Made by a program: the position numbers and the translations under genes. A model generated the notes under the pieces. That model was given only the letters and a program-made list of their open reading frames with translations, was not told the DNA's origin and searched no databases. A stretch of 35,973 nt of DNA from an uncultured Oscillospiraceae bacterium (GTDB lineage: Bacteria > Bacillota > Clostridia > Oscillospirales > Oscillospiraceae), in assembly GCA_947624385.1 (NCBI GenBank), contig CANQJZ010000026.1, positions 1 to 35,973 of the forward strand. The letters are read 5' to 3'. Positions 7,820-15,933 of the stretch are shown here, in pieces. Numbering within the stretch: position 1 is the first letter of the stretch; each line of letters begins with the position of its first letter.

Positions 7820-9817
7820 CTACTCGTCCAGATACTCGTCTATCGCCGCTTTCAGGCGTTTTTCCGCCTCGGCGATGGTGACGTCCTTCAACTGCGCGCC
7901 CGCGGCGGACTGGTTTCCGCCGCCGCCCAGCTTTTCCAGTATCACCTGCACGTTCGTCGTGCCCATGCTCCGGGCGGACAAAATGACCTGCCCGTCGGCG
8001 GTGGGAAACAGCACCACGGACGCCTCTACCTCCGTGATGCTCAGCATCTCGTCCGCCGCCTGGGCCGCCGCGACCCGGTCCACCTCCCGGTCCATGACCG
8101 CAAGGCATATATTGTTCCGGTATATTTTGGCCCGCTCCAGAATGGCGTAGCGTATGACGGTGTGCTGCATGTCGTTTTGGAGCATGCGCTTGACGGCGAT
8201 GGTGTCCGCGCCCATACGGCGCAAAAACGCCGCCGCCTCGAAGGTGCGCTCGCCAGTGCGCATGGTGAAATTCTTGGTGTCCGTGACCAGACCGGCCAGC
8301 AGCGCCTCCGCCTCCACCCGGCTGATGCCGCCGGGGTCCACGACCTCCTGCAAAAGCTCCGTCACCAGCTCCGAGGCGGAGGAGGCGTAGGGCTCGTGGA
8401 AGGTCAGGGCCGCGTTGTCGATATAGCTGGCCGCACGGCGGTGGTGGTCGATGATGACAAGGCGGCTGATGGATTGCAGCAGCGCGCTGTCCTCCACCTG
8501 TTCGGGCCGGTTGGTGTCCACCACCACAAGAAGGCTCCGGGAGTTGGCCTGCAGCATGGCCTCCTTGGGGGTTATGAACACGTCCTCGTATTCCTTGTGC
8601 TTTTTCAGCTCCTCCAGCAGCACGCCGCAGGCGTTGGGCCCGCCGCCCAGCACGATCCGGGCCTGCTTGCCGCAGCTTCTGGCGATGCAGCAGATGCCCA
8701 CCGCCGCGCCCACCGCGTCCATGTCCGCGAACCGGTGGCCCATGACATAGGTGGTGGAGGCGTCCTTGATAAAGGACAGCAGGGCGTTGGCCACCACACG
8801 GCTTTTCACCTTGGTCCTTGTCTCCACCTCGGCAGCCCGGCCGCCGTAGAACTCAAAGTTTATGCGGTTGCGCACCACCGCCTGGTCACCGCCCCGGCTC
8901 AGAGCCATCTCCACGCTCATGGAGGCGAAGTTGAAGTCCTCCTCCAAACTGGCCCCGTCCAGCCCCGCGCCAAGGCTCACCGTGGCGTGGATGCCGGAAT
9001 TGTTCACCACCTTGTGTACCTGGTCAAGAAGGGTGAATTTCTCCGCCGCCAGACCGTCAAAGTGGCGCCGCTCGCACAGGAAGATATACCGGTCCCTGTC
9101 GTACCGGCGCAAAAAGCCGCCGGTGCCCTCGATCCACTGGACGAAGATATCCTCCAGCTCGTTGCGCAGGTCGGCCCTGGCCCGCTCGGGTACGTTTCGG
9201 ATCAGCTCGTCGTAGTTGTCGATCATGATGAGCATCACCACGGGCCTTGACGCGGCGTACTCCCGGCGGATGTCGTCGTAATCCGTCACGTCCACCCAAT
9301 AGGTCACGCCCATAGTCCCGCTGATACGCTCGCCGCTCTTGCCCTGGACAAGATTACCGTGGACCTGATAGCGCCGACCGCCCAGCTCGACGAGGCCGGG
9401 ACAGCGGCTCTTGCCCTCCATGAGCCACTTGCCCTGAAAGGCAGGGACAAGCTCTTGGATGGACACGTCCACGCTGGGGGATTTGCGCCCGCATATGGAG
9501 AAAAACACCTGGTTGGCCCACACGACCCGCCCCGAGTCCACGAAATAGGCCGCCATAGGCAGCGGGAAGTTCATCATCGCGTTGTCCCGCGCCGCCTCGG
9601 AGTCATAGGTCACGGACTGGATATAGGCCAAAAGCTCCTTCTGCCGCTTGCGGGCCAGGTACATGTTCACGAACAGCAGCGCCAGCGACGCCACGGCCTC
9701 CCCCAGGGCCAGATATGGCTCGTGGAAGAACACCGCCGTGACCGCCGCGAAAATAAACAGGCACAGGATATAAAACCGGGACCCCGGCTCGCCCAGATTT
9801 TTCGTGATCTTGTTCAT
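7820..9817 (-). CDS. gdpP: Cyclic-di-AMP phosphodiesterase GdpP
   Basis: Membrane-bound enzyme that hydrolyses c-di-AMP, linking cell wall and potassium homeostasis. From the ATG at 9817 (GGAG ribosome site about 11 bp upstream) it has 665 residues, close to the family norm. The order is two membrane segments (about 14-53), a PAS-like domain (about 75-180), a degenerate GGDEF domain (about 190-320, without a GGDEF signature), and a DHH-DHHA1 phosphodiesterase. Catalytic metal ligands are visible in GHRFADMDAVG (360-370), VVVDTN (D434), IDHHRR (DHH at 457-459) and VTDTKNF (D513). It is the first gene of the minus-strand operon running to ftsH, with its promoter at 9851-9879. Confidence 0.96.
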   Translation of the reverse strand: MNKITKNLGEPGSRFYILCLFIFAAVTAVFFHEPYLALGEAVASLALLFVNMYLARKRQKELLAYIQSVTYDSEAARDNAMMNFPLPMAAYFVDSGRVVWANQVFFSICGRKSPSVDVSIQELVPAFQGKWLMEGKSRCPGLVELGGRRYQVHGNLVQGKSGERISGTMGVTYWVDVTDYDDIRREYAASRPVVMLIMIDNYDELIRNVPERARADLRNELEDIFVQWIEGTGGFLRRYDRDRYIFLCERRHFDGLAAEKFTLLDQVHKVVNNSGIHATVSLGAGLDGASLEEDFNFASMSVEMALSRGGDQAVVRNRINFEFYGGRAAEVETRTKVKSRVVANALLSFIKDASTTYVMGHRFADMDAVGAAVGICCIARSCGKQARIVLGGGPNACGVLLEELKKHKEYEDVFITPKEAMLQANSRSLLVVVDTNRPEQVEDSALLQSISRLVIIDHHRRAASYIDNAALTFHEPYASSASELVTELLQEVVDPGGISRVEAEALLAGLVTDTKNFTMRTGERTFEAAAFLRRMGADTIAVKRMLQNDMQHTVIRYAILERAKIYRNNICLAVMDREVDRVAAAQAADEMLSITEVEASVVLFPTADGQVILSARSMGTTNVQVILEKLGGGGNQSAAGAQLKDVTIAEAEKRLKAAIDEYLDE

Positions 9818-9845
9818 TGGCCTACTGCTCCAAATTAAATATACT
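9817..9845 (+). promoter_or_regulatory. Possible promoter of the nucleotidyltransferase gene
   Basis: TTGGCC at 9817-9822 and TATACT at 9840-9845 are spaced by 17 bp. The minus-35 matches consensus at 4 of 6 positions and the minus-10 at 5 of 6. It would give a leader of about 75 nt before the ATG at 9928. It overlaps the start codon of gdpP on the other strand. Confidence 0.35.
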
Positions 9846-9850
9846 CGGTT

Positions 9851-9879
9851 ATTATAGCAGAAATGGCATGATATTACAA
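9851..9879 (-). promoter_or_regulatory. Sigma-A promoter of the gdpP operon
   Basis: Read on the minus strand: TTGTAA (9874-9879), a 17-bp spacer, then TATAAT (9851-9856), with TGC directly before it, which makes an extended minus-10. It lies 34 bp upstream of the gdpP ATG and is the only good promoter seen before the gdpP to ftsH run. Confidence 0.75.
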
Positions 9880-9927
9880 TTACATTTTTCCCCCGTCCCG
9901 TCCACATACTATGGCCGAGGTGAAAGG

Positions 9928-10881
9928 ATGAAAGCGGTCATACTCACCGGCGGCGAGGGTACGCGTCTGCGGGCCATATCCGCCGGGCTTCCCAAGCCCA
10001 TGATGCCCCTTCTGGGCACGCCGCTTTTGGAGCGGACCGTGGCGCTGCTGCGGGAAAACGGTTTCGACAGGCTGTGTCTCACGCTCCACTACCAGCCCCA
10101 GGTCATCCGAGACCACTTTCGGGACGGGAGCAGATACGGCGTGCGCATCGAATACCGCGAGGAACACACCCCCCTGGGAACGGCGGGGGCTGTTTTAAAC
10201 TGCGCGGACTTCATCGGGAACGAAAAATTTCTTGTCATGAGCGGCGACAGCGCCTGTGACTTTGACCTGGCCGATCTAATGGCCGGGCACAGCAAGGGCG
10301 TCACCGTGGCCCTGGCGGCCCAGGCGGAGCCGCTGCCATACGGTTTGGTCATCACGGACAAGGCCGGCCGCATCACCGGGTTTCTGGAAAAGCCCGCCTG
10401 GGAGCGGGTGGTGACGGACCAGGTGAGCACGGGCATCTACGCCCTCAGCCCCGACGTTTTATCGTATATCCCCCCAAACACGCCATACGATTTCGCCAGG
10501 GACCTGTTCCCCAGGCTGCTGGAACAGGGCGTACCCATGCGGGGGCGGGTCATGGACGGCTACTGGTGCGACATCGGCACGCCCCAGGCCTATTACCAGT
10601 GCAATCTGGACGCGCTAAACGGCCTTTACCATCTGCCCGGCGGCCAGGAGCCCCCCAGGCGGGTGCTGCCATGCCGGGACAGGGCAAGGCTCATGCGGGC
10701 CATGGGCGAGCATCTGGCGGAGTTCGGCGCGGATTTTTCCGACGGGCTGACCGTGAGTTTTGCACACGGCAAGGCCCATCTGGCCCCTTTGGCGGACCAG
10801 AGCGCCCTGGCTTTGGAGGGGGACAGCGCCGCCGTCCGGCGGCTGGAGGCCCTGGCAAAAAAGCTGGAGCGGGACATGTGA
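9928..10881 (+). CDS. Sugar-phosphate nucleotidyltransferase with a short mutase-like tail
   Basis: NTP_transferase-family enzyme that would make an NDP-sugar from a sugar 1-phosphate. The start ATG follows GAGGTGAAAGG. In the 317 residues, GGEGTRLR is at 8-15, the LPKPMMPLLGTPLLE stretch at 21-35, metal-binding GDS at 106-108, EKPAW near 154 and GYWCDIGTPQAYYQCN at 211-226, all typical of the COG1208 group. Residues 247-317 (LPCRDRARLMRAMGEHL, then DGLTVSFAHGKAHLAP and a helical end) resemble the final domain of phosphomannomutases. In long relatives that domain follows a hexapeptide repeat and three further mutase domains, all absent here. I infer an internal deletion; the nucleotidyltransferase half looks intact. 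Substrate (mannose or glucose 1-phosphate) is not decidable. Confidence 0.9.
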   Translation: MKAVILTGGEGTRLRAISAGLPKPMMPLLGTPLLERTVALLRENGFDRLCLTLHYQPQVIRDHFRDGSRYGVRIEYREEHTPLGTAGAVLNCADFIGNEKFLVMSGDSACDFDLADLMAGHSKGVTVALAAQAEPLPYGLVITDKAGRITGFLEKPAWERVVTDQVSTGIYALSPDVLSYIPPNTPYDFARDLFPRLLEQGVPMRGRVMDGYWCDIGTPQAYYQCNLDALNGLYHLPGGQEPPRRVLPCRDRARLMRAMGEHLAEFGADFSDGLTVSFAHGKAHLAPLADQSALALEGDSAAVRRLEALAKKLERDM

Positions 10882-10889
10882 CGATAAAA

Positions 10890-10918
10890 TGACCCTGCCG
10901 CGTCAGGCGGCAGGGTCA
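10890..10918 (-). terminator. Hairpin terminator after the 30-codon gene
   Basis: TGACCCTGCCG and CGGCAGGGTCA pair perfectly (11 bp) around 7 nt. On the minus strand it is followed by TTTTATC, a usable U-tract, and it lies 22 bp after the stop of the small minus-strand gene. On the plus strand it is just downstream of the nucleotidyltransferase stop but has no U-run. Confidence 0.7.
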
Positions 10919-10940
10919 GTGTTGCCGGGTGGCCTCCGGC

Positions 10941-11033
10941 TTATTCCGCGATCACCACGGGCGCTTCCGGCGCGCTGCGGCCGATGGAGGCGATGCCGTT
11001 TTTCGCCGCCTTGATCTCAAATTTAGCCGCCAT
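10941..11033 (-). CDS. 30-residue protein resembling an internally deleted YegP/DUF1508 protein
   Basis: The reading frame is ATG to TAA with an excellent AAGGAG ribosome site 6 bp upstream and a hairpin terminator just after it, so it is probably a real transcribed and translated gene. The peptide starts MAAKFEIKAAKNG, like the start of clostridial DUF1508 (YegP) proteins, and ends GIASIGRSAPEAPVVIAE, like the end of the DUF1508 repeat (GIESVKKNAPDAPVV in my memory of the family). The middle of the repeat is missing. I infer loss of the central stretch, perhaps between short repeats encoding AAKNG. It may be a non-functional remnant or a retained small peptide. Family assignment is from memory and rests on short matches. 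Confidence 0.6.
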   Translation of the reverse strand: MAAKFEIKAAKNGIASIGRSAPEAPVVIAE

Positions 11034-11166
11034 GTGTCTCTCCTTCTTTCTTTTTGTGATCGGCATCATGCCATATTCGCGTACATATTACGCCATTATC
11101 CGGCAAAACGCAAAAAATCTTTCACACTTTACAAAAATAATAGCACTTTTAACTATTTGCATGACA
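11034..11166. other. AT-rich gap between the 30-codon gene and the ftsZ terminator
   Basis: The stretch holds the ribosome site of the 30-codon gene and, on the minus strand, a weak promoter candidate (TTGCGT, 17 bp, TAATAT) in a sequence much richer in A and T than its neighbours. I see no other gene in it. Confidence 0.35.
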
Positions 11167-11200
11167 AAAAACGCCCTGTCCACACAGACAGGGCGTTTTT
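11167..11200. terminator. Bidirectional terminator after ftsZ
   Basis: AAAAACGCCCTGTC and GACAGGGCGTTTTT form a 14-bp perfect stem with a 6-nt loop (CACACA). On the minus strand it starts 10 bp after the ftsZ stop, and the T-run gives a classic intrinsic terminator; it would also work on the plus strand. It marks the end of the dcw cluster. Confidence 0.92.
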
Positions 11201-11210
11201 CAAGCTGATC

Positions 11211-12353
<1,143 letters not shown>

Positions 12354-12432
12354 CTTTGTTTGCCTCCCGTGTATTCCAAATGTGAGGGCACCGCGACGGA
12401 CGCGGCACCGCCTACCCAATTATATATGTAAC

Positions 12433-12461
12433 ATTTTATTACGAATTATCGTGGAGGTCAA
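12433..12461 (-). promoter_or_regulatory. Promoter of ftsZ
   Basis: Minus-strand TTGACC (12456-12461), a 17-bp spacer and TAAAAT (12433-12438) match sigma-A consensus at 5 of 6 positions in each box. It is in an AT-rich gap between ftsQ and ftsZ. A perfect TTGACA also occurs upstream at 12482-12487 but without a good minus-10 at proper spacing. The leader would be about 75 nt. Confidence 0.72.
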
Positions 12462-12518
12462 TAGTTTATTTAAAAATATTATGTCAAACGGAAGAAAAAT
12501 TTTCTAATTTTCGCTTTT

Positions 12519-13277
12519 TCAGCTGGGCGTGAAGCGAACGGTCACGCCGTCGGACAGGTTGATGGTGCCGATCTCGGTCTCGCCAAGCTGGGGCACGCCG
12601 CTCAAAAGCATGCGCAGCTTATAGTCCGTGTTGTCGTTGGAGCCCATGCGGACGGTGAACCGGCCCAGGTACTGGAACGTGGGGTTGGCCGGGTTGGACA
12701 TATCCAGCTGGTCCACGTCCCCGGCCATGTTCAGCTCCTCGAACGCGCCAAGGAGCTGCTGCAGATAGGCGAGCTTCAGGCTGTCGTCCTCCGCCACGGT
12801 CATGGCCTTGCCGGCCTCCGGGGCTTGGGGGGACAGGTTCAGCACGTGGATAAGGCCCGCCACCTCGTCCGGCGTGGCGGTCTGCAAAAGCTTACAGTTG
12901 CCGGTGACCACCCAGTACACCCCCTGACACTCCACATAGGCCAGAGCGTAGCTCTCCTTCACGTGTATGGTGAGCCGGTTGGGCAGGTGTGGCTCCACGT
13001 CGGCCGTCTCCACCCGGGGCAGCCGGGAATAGATGCGCGTGGAGGCGGCGGCCCGGTTGATGAAGAACAGGTTATCCCCGATGTCGATGCCGGAGGCCTC
13101 GATGATCTGTTCCGGGGTGTACTCCTCCATGCCCTCCACGTCGATGGTCTGCACCCGGAAGAATACGCCCATGCCGAATACCACGGCCACGCACACCAGC
13201 AGGAATGACAGCGGCGCGAAAAACGCGCTTCTGCTCTTTTTCTTTCTCGCCGCGCCGTAGCGGTCTCGTCTTGCCAA
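12519..13277 (-). CDS. ftsQ: Cell division protein FtsQ/DivIB
   Basis: Bitopic divisome protein that bridges FtsL/DivIC and the septal PBP. The 252 residues contain a basic cytosolic tail (RRDRYGAARKKKSR), one membrane segment at about 19-40, a POTRA domain at about 41-109 (FRVQTIDVEGMEEYTPEQII through HVKESYALAYV), and a beta domain. The start is TTG at 13277, fixed by a GAGGT ribosome site 8 bp upstream that overlaps the end of murA; no ATG lies nearby. The rare start codon may hold down its level. It follows murA by 11 bp. Confidence 0.9.
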   Translation of the reverse strand: MARRDRYGAARKKKSRSAFFAPLSFLLVCVAVVFGMGVFFRVQTIDVEGMEEYTPEQIIEASGIDIGDNLFFINRAAASTRIYSRLPRVETADVEPHLPNRLTIHVKESYALAYVECQGVYWVVTGNCKLLQTATPDEVAGLIHVLNLSPQAPEAGKAMTVAEDDSLKLAYLQQLLGAFEELNMAGDVDQLDMSNPANPTFQYLGRFTVRMGSNDNTDYKLRMLLSGVPQLGETEIGTINLSDGVTVRFTPS

Positions 13278-13288
13278 AGCGATCTACC

Positions 13289-14542
13289 TCATTCTGTAAA
13301 TTCGATATGTGCGCCAAGGGCATTCAGCGCCCTGTCCAGTCCCTCGTAGCCTCTTGCCACGTGGCCACTGTCCAGTACGGTCGTCTCCCCCTCGGCTCCC
13401 AAGCCGGCGATGATGAGCGACGCCCCGCCCCGCAGGTCCTCCGCCGTCAGGCTCGCGCCGGTGAGGCGCTCCACACCGGTAACGACGGCCCTCCGGCCGA
13501 CTATCGCTATCTTCGCCCCCAGACGTGTCATCTCCCGCCCCTGGCGGTACCTGTCGGAGAATATGGTTTCCTCAAAGACCGTGACCCCGTCCGCCTTCAG
13601 GCTGGCCGCCATCATCAGCGGCTGTGCGTCCGTGGGAAAGCCGGGGTACGGCTCCGTGACGATCGTTCCGCCGCCGTTGAGCCGGCCCGCGCATTTGATA
13701 CGCAGCCGCCGGGAGCCGGTATGTATGTCCGCGCCCATGCGCCCCAGCGCGTCGCTGACGCTTTGCACGTGGGCCGGGTCCAGGCCCCGCAGCTCCATAT
13801 CACCGCCCGCACATGCGCATGCGCACAGCATGGTGGCCGCGGCGATACGGTCCGGCATGACCCGCCAGCCCACCAGCCGGACGGGGGTAAAGCCCCGGAC
13901 GGCGATGGTATCCGTGCCCGCGCCGGCGATATCCGCGCCCAGGGCCCGCAAAAATCCCTGCAGCTCCACGATTTCCGGCTCTTTTGCCGCGCCGGTGATG
14001 ACGGTGGCGCCTTTGGCCCCGCAGGCGGCAATCATGGCGTTTTCCGTGGCGCCCACGCTGGGCAGCGCCAGGTGGATATGTCCGCCGGTCAATCCGTCTG
14101 TACGGCAGACGATCCGGCCGTCCTCCAGCGACACGTCCGCGCCCAGGGCCTTCATCGCCGCCAGGTGCAGGTCGATGGGCCGGGGGCCAAGCTCGCACCC
14201 GCCCGGCATGGCGATACGCACCTGGCCGCACCGGGCCAGGATGGCTCCCAGAAAAATCACCGACGAGCGCATCCGGCCCGTCAGCTCCCGGCCAATGGCG
14301 CAGCCGGTCATGTTCCGGCTGTCCAGACGGACAACGTCGTCCTGCCGCCCGACGGCGCAGCCCAGGTGCCGCAGGATGTTCAGCGACGCCTCCACGTCCC
14401 GCAGCCGGGGCACGTTGGTCAGCTCCACCTCGCTGCCCGTTAAGATCGCCGCCGCCAGAACTGGCAGCACCGCGTTCTTGGCGCCCTGGATGGTCATGCT
14501 CCCGTCCAGGGGATATCCGCCCTGTACTCGCCATATGCTCAT
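13289..14542 (-). CDS. murA: UDP-N-acetylglucosamine 1-carboxyvinyltransferase
   Basis: First committed step of peptidoglycan synthesis, transferring enolpyruvate from PEP to UDP-GlcNAc; target of fosfomycin. The ATG at 14542 is preceded by GGAGGGCGG and gives 417 residues; an in-frame ATG 39 bp upstream has no such site. The substrate lysine is K22 in QGAKNAVLPVL and the PEP-binding cysteine is C116 in MPGGCELGPRPIDLH, so the enzyme carries the fosfomycin-reactive cysteine. The repeat of the two-lobed EPSP-synthase fold is seen throughout. It lies between murG and ftsQ and is separated from murG by 245 bp with two hairpin repeat units. Confidence 0.97.
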   Translation of the reverse strand: MSIWRVQGGYPLDGSMTIQGAKNAVLPVLAAAILTGSEVELTNVPRLRDVEASLNILRHLGCAVGRQDDVVRLDSRNMTGCAIGRELTGRMRSSVIFLGAILARCGQVRIAMPGGCELGPRPIDLHLAAMKALGADVSLEDGRIVCRTDGLTGGHIHLALPSVGATENAMIAACGAKGATVITGAAKEPEIVELQGFLRALGADIAGAGTDTIAVRGFTPVRLVGWRVMPDRIAAATMLCACACAGGDMELRGLDPAHVQSVSDALGRMGADIHTGSRRLRIKCAGRLNGGGTIVTEPYPGFPTDAQPLMMAASLKADGVTVFEETIFSDRYRQGREMTRLGAKIAIVGRRAVVTGVERLTGASLTAEDLRGGASLIIAGLGAEGETTVLDSGHVARGYEGLDRALNALGAHIEFTE

Positions 14543-14632
14543 GTTCCGCCCTCCGGCCAGTATGTGTGGACTCAACATCAAAACATACTATGCGAAAGGT
14601 CGGAAAATGTGCGGCGGCTATTACATTGATTT

Positions 14633-14790
14633 TACCATGTCGCGCGGTTCCGGCATCAGCCGGGAGCGCGACTGGTATCTTATGGTAAAATAGCGGTTTT
14701 GCCGCTGTTGTACCATGTCGCGCGGTTCCGGCATCAGCCGGGAGCGCGACTGGTATCTTATGGTAAAATAGCGGTTTTGCCGCTATTTTA
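14633..14790 (-). repeat. Tandem pair of 78-bp hairpin repeats between murG and murA
   Basis: Units 14633-14710 and 14711-14788 have period 78 and are identical over about the first 74 bp. On the minus strand each unit folds as TACCA and GTCGCG, then CTCCCGGCT(N4)CCGGAACCG, then CGCGAC, a bulged A and TGGTA. A second hairpin with arms TAAAATAGCGG and CCGCTATTTTA (14764-14790) contains the murG stop codon. The same inner motif occurs at 27742-27905 with different outer stems. Of the gap 14543-14787, the part at 14543-14632 next to murA holds the murA ribosome site and nothing else I can name. Confidence 0.88.
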
Positions 14791-15921
14791 CTCTGTTTTG
14801 CCCTTTTGCGCAAGCCCCAGCACGATAGAGGCGATACGGTCCGTGGCGTCGGCCACGCCCAATTTCAAGCTCGCTTTGTGCATCGCGTCCAGCGCCGCCC
14901 TGTCGTTCAGCAGCCCGGTCACGGTGTCATAGAGCTTGTCGCCGTCGAACTGGCCCTCCAGGAGCATCTTCACCGCCCCGGCCTTTTCCAGCACGCGGGC
15001 GTTTTTCTCCTGATGGTTGTTGACCACGTTGGGGCTGGGGACCATCACGGCGGGCTTGCCAAGATAAGTGAGCTCGCTGATGGTGGACGCGCCGCTGCGG
15101 CATATGATCACATCCGCCGCCGCCATGACCTTGGGCATGTCGTAGATATACTCCCGCACGTCGATACAGGGACTGTGCAGGCCCGCGGCGTCCAGCTTTT
15201 CCCGCACGCCGTCGTAATAGCGCTTGCCGGTGGCGTAAATAAGATGCAGACCGTCCCCATTGCCCATCCGGCGGATAAAGCCCTGCATGGCGCTGTTCAT
15301 ATAGTCCGCGCCCAGGGAGCCGAACACCGCCAATACCACGGGTCGGTCCGGGTCCAGACCCAGCTCCCGCCGGGCCTTCGCCCTGTCCAGGTCCCGGAAG
15401 TCCACCCGCACGGGCGTACCGGTGACCTGCACCTTGTCCGGGGCTTTATAATACTGGCGGCTCTCCTCAAACCCCACCAGAATACGGTCCACAGTCTTCT
15501 CCAGGAGCCGGGTGGTCAGCCCCGGCAGGGCGTTGGACTCGTGAACCGCCGTGGGCACGCCCATGGCCGCCGCCGCCTTCAGGACCGGGTAGCACACATA
15601 GCCGCCGGTGCCAACGGCCACGTCGGGCCGAAATTCCTTTATGTACCGCCTTGCCAGCCGCTGACTGGACACCACCCGTCCCACGGCCCGGATATTGGCG
15701 GCGATCATCTTCGGCGCCAGACTGCGCTGGAACCCGGAGATACGCACGGTTTTTAAGGCGTACCCTTCCCGTGGCACCAGCTCCGTCTCCATGTGCCCCT
15801 CGGCCCCCACGAACAGAAATTCCGCGTCGGGGACCAGCTGTTTGATACGCCCCGCCACGCCCAGGGCCGGGTTGATATGGCCGGCGGTGCCGCCGCAGGT
15901 AAACAATACTCTCATGCTCAT
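14788..15921 (-). CDS. murG: Lipid II synthase MurG
   Basis: GT28 glycosyltransferase adding GlcNAc to lipid I at the inner membrane face. The 377 residues begin MSMRVLFTCGGTAGHINPAL, with the first glycine-rich loop at 9-19; HESNALPGLTTR and GSLGADYMN are the other family motifs, and the acceptor/donor site RSGASTISELTYLGKPAVMVPSPNVVNNHQ is near 270-300. Two ATG codons two positions apart are possible starts; GGGAGAG favours the first. It follows ftsW by 12 bp. Its TAA stop falls inside the first hairpin of the adjoining repeat, so the repeat begins exactly at the end of the gene. Confidence 0.97.
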   Translation of the reverse strand: MSMRVLFTCGGTAGHINPALGVAGRIKQLVPDAEFLFVGAEGHMETELVPREGYALKTVRISGFQRSLAPKMIAANIRAVGRVVSSQRLARRYIKEFRPDVAVGTGGYVCYPVLKAAAAMGVPTAVHESNALPGLTTRLLEKTVDRILVGFEESRQYYKAPDKVQVTGTPVRVDFRDLDRAKARRELGLDPDRPVVLAVFGSLGADYMNSAMQGFIRRMGNGDGLHLIYATGKRYYDGVREKLDAAGLHSPCIDVREYIYDMPKVMAAADVIICRSGASTISELTYLGKPAVMVPSPNVVNNHQEKNARVLEKAGAVKMLLEGQFDGDKLYDTVTGLLNDRAALDAMHKASLKLGVADATDRIASIVLGLAQKGKTE

Positions 15922-15933
15922 GCTCTCTCCCTG

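Noticed and set aside
10566-10892. Open frame overlapping the nucleotidyltransferase end in another frame
   Set aside because: Low-complexity Arg/Gly/Pro product, no ribosome site, fully inside a recognised gene.
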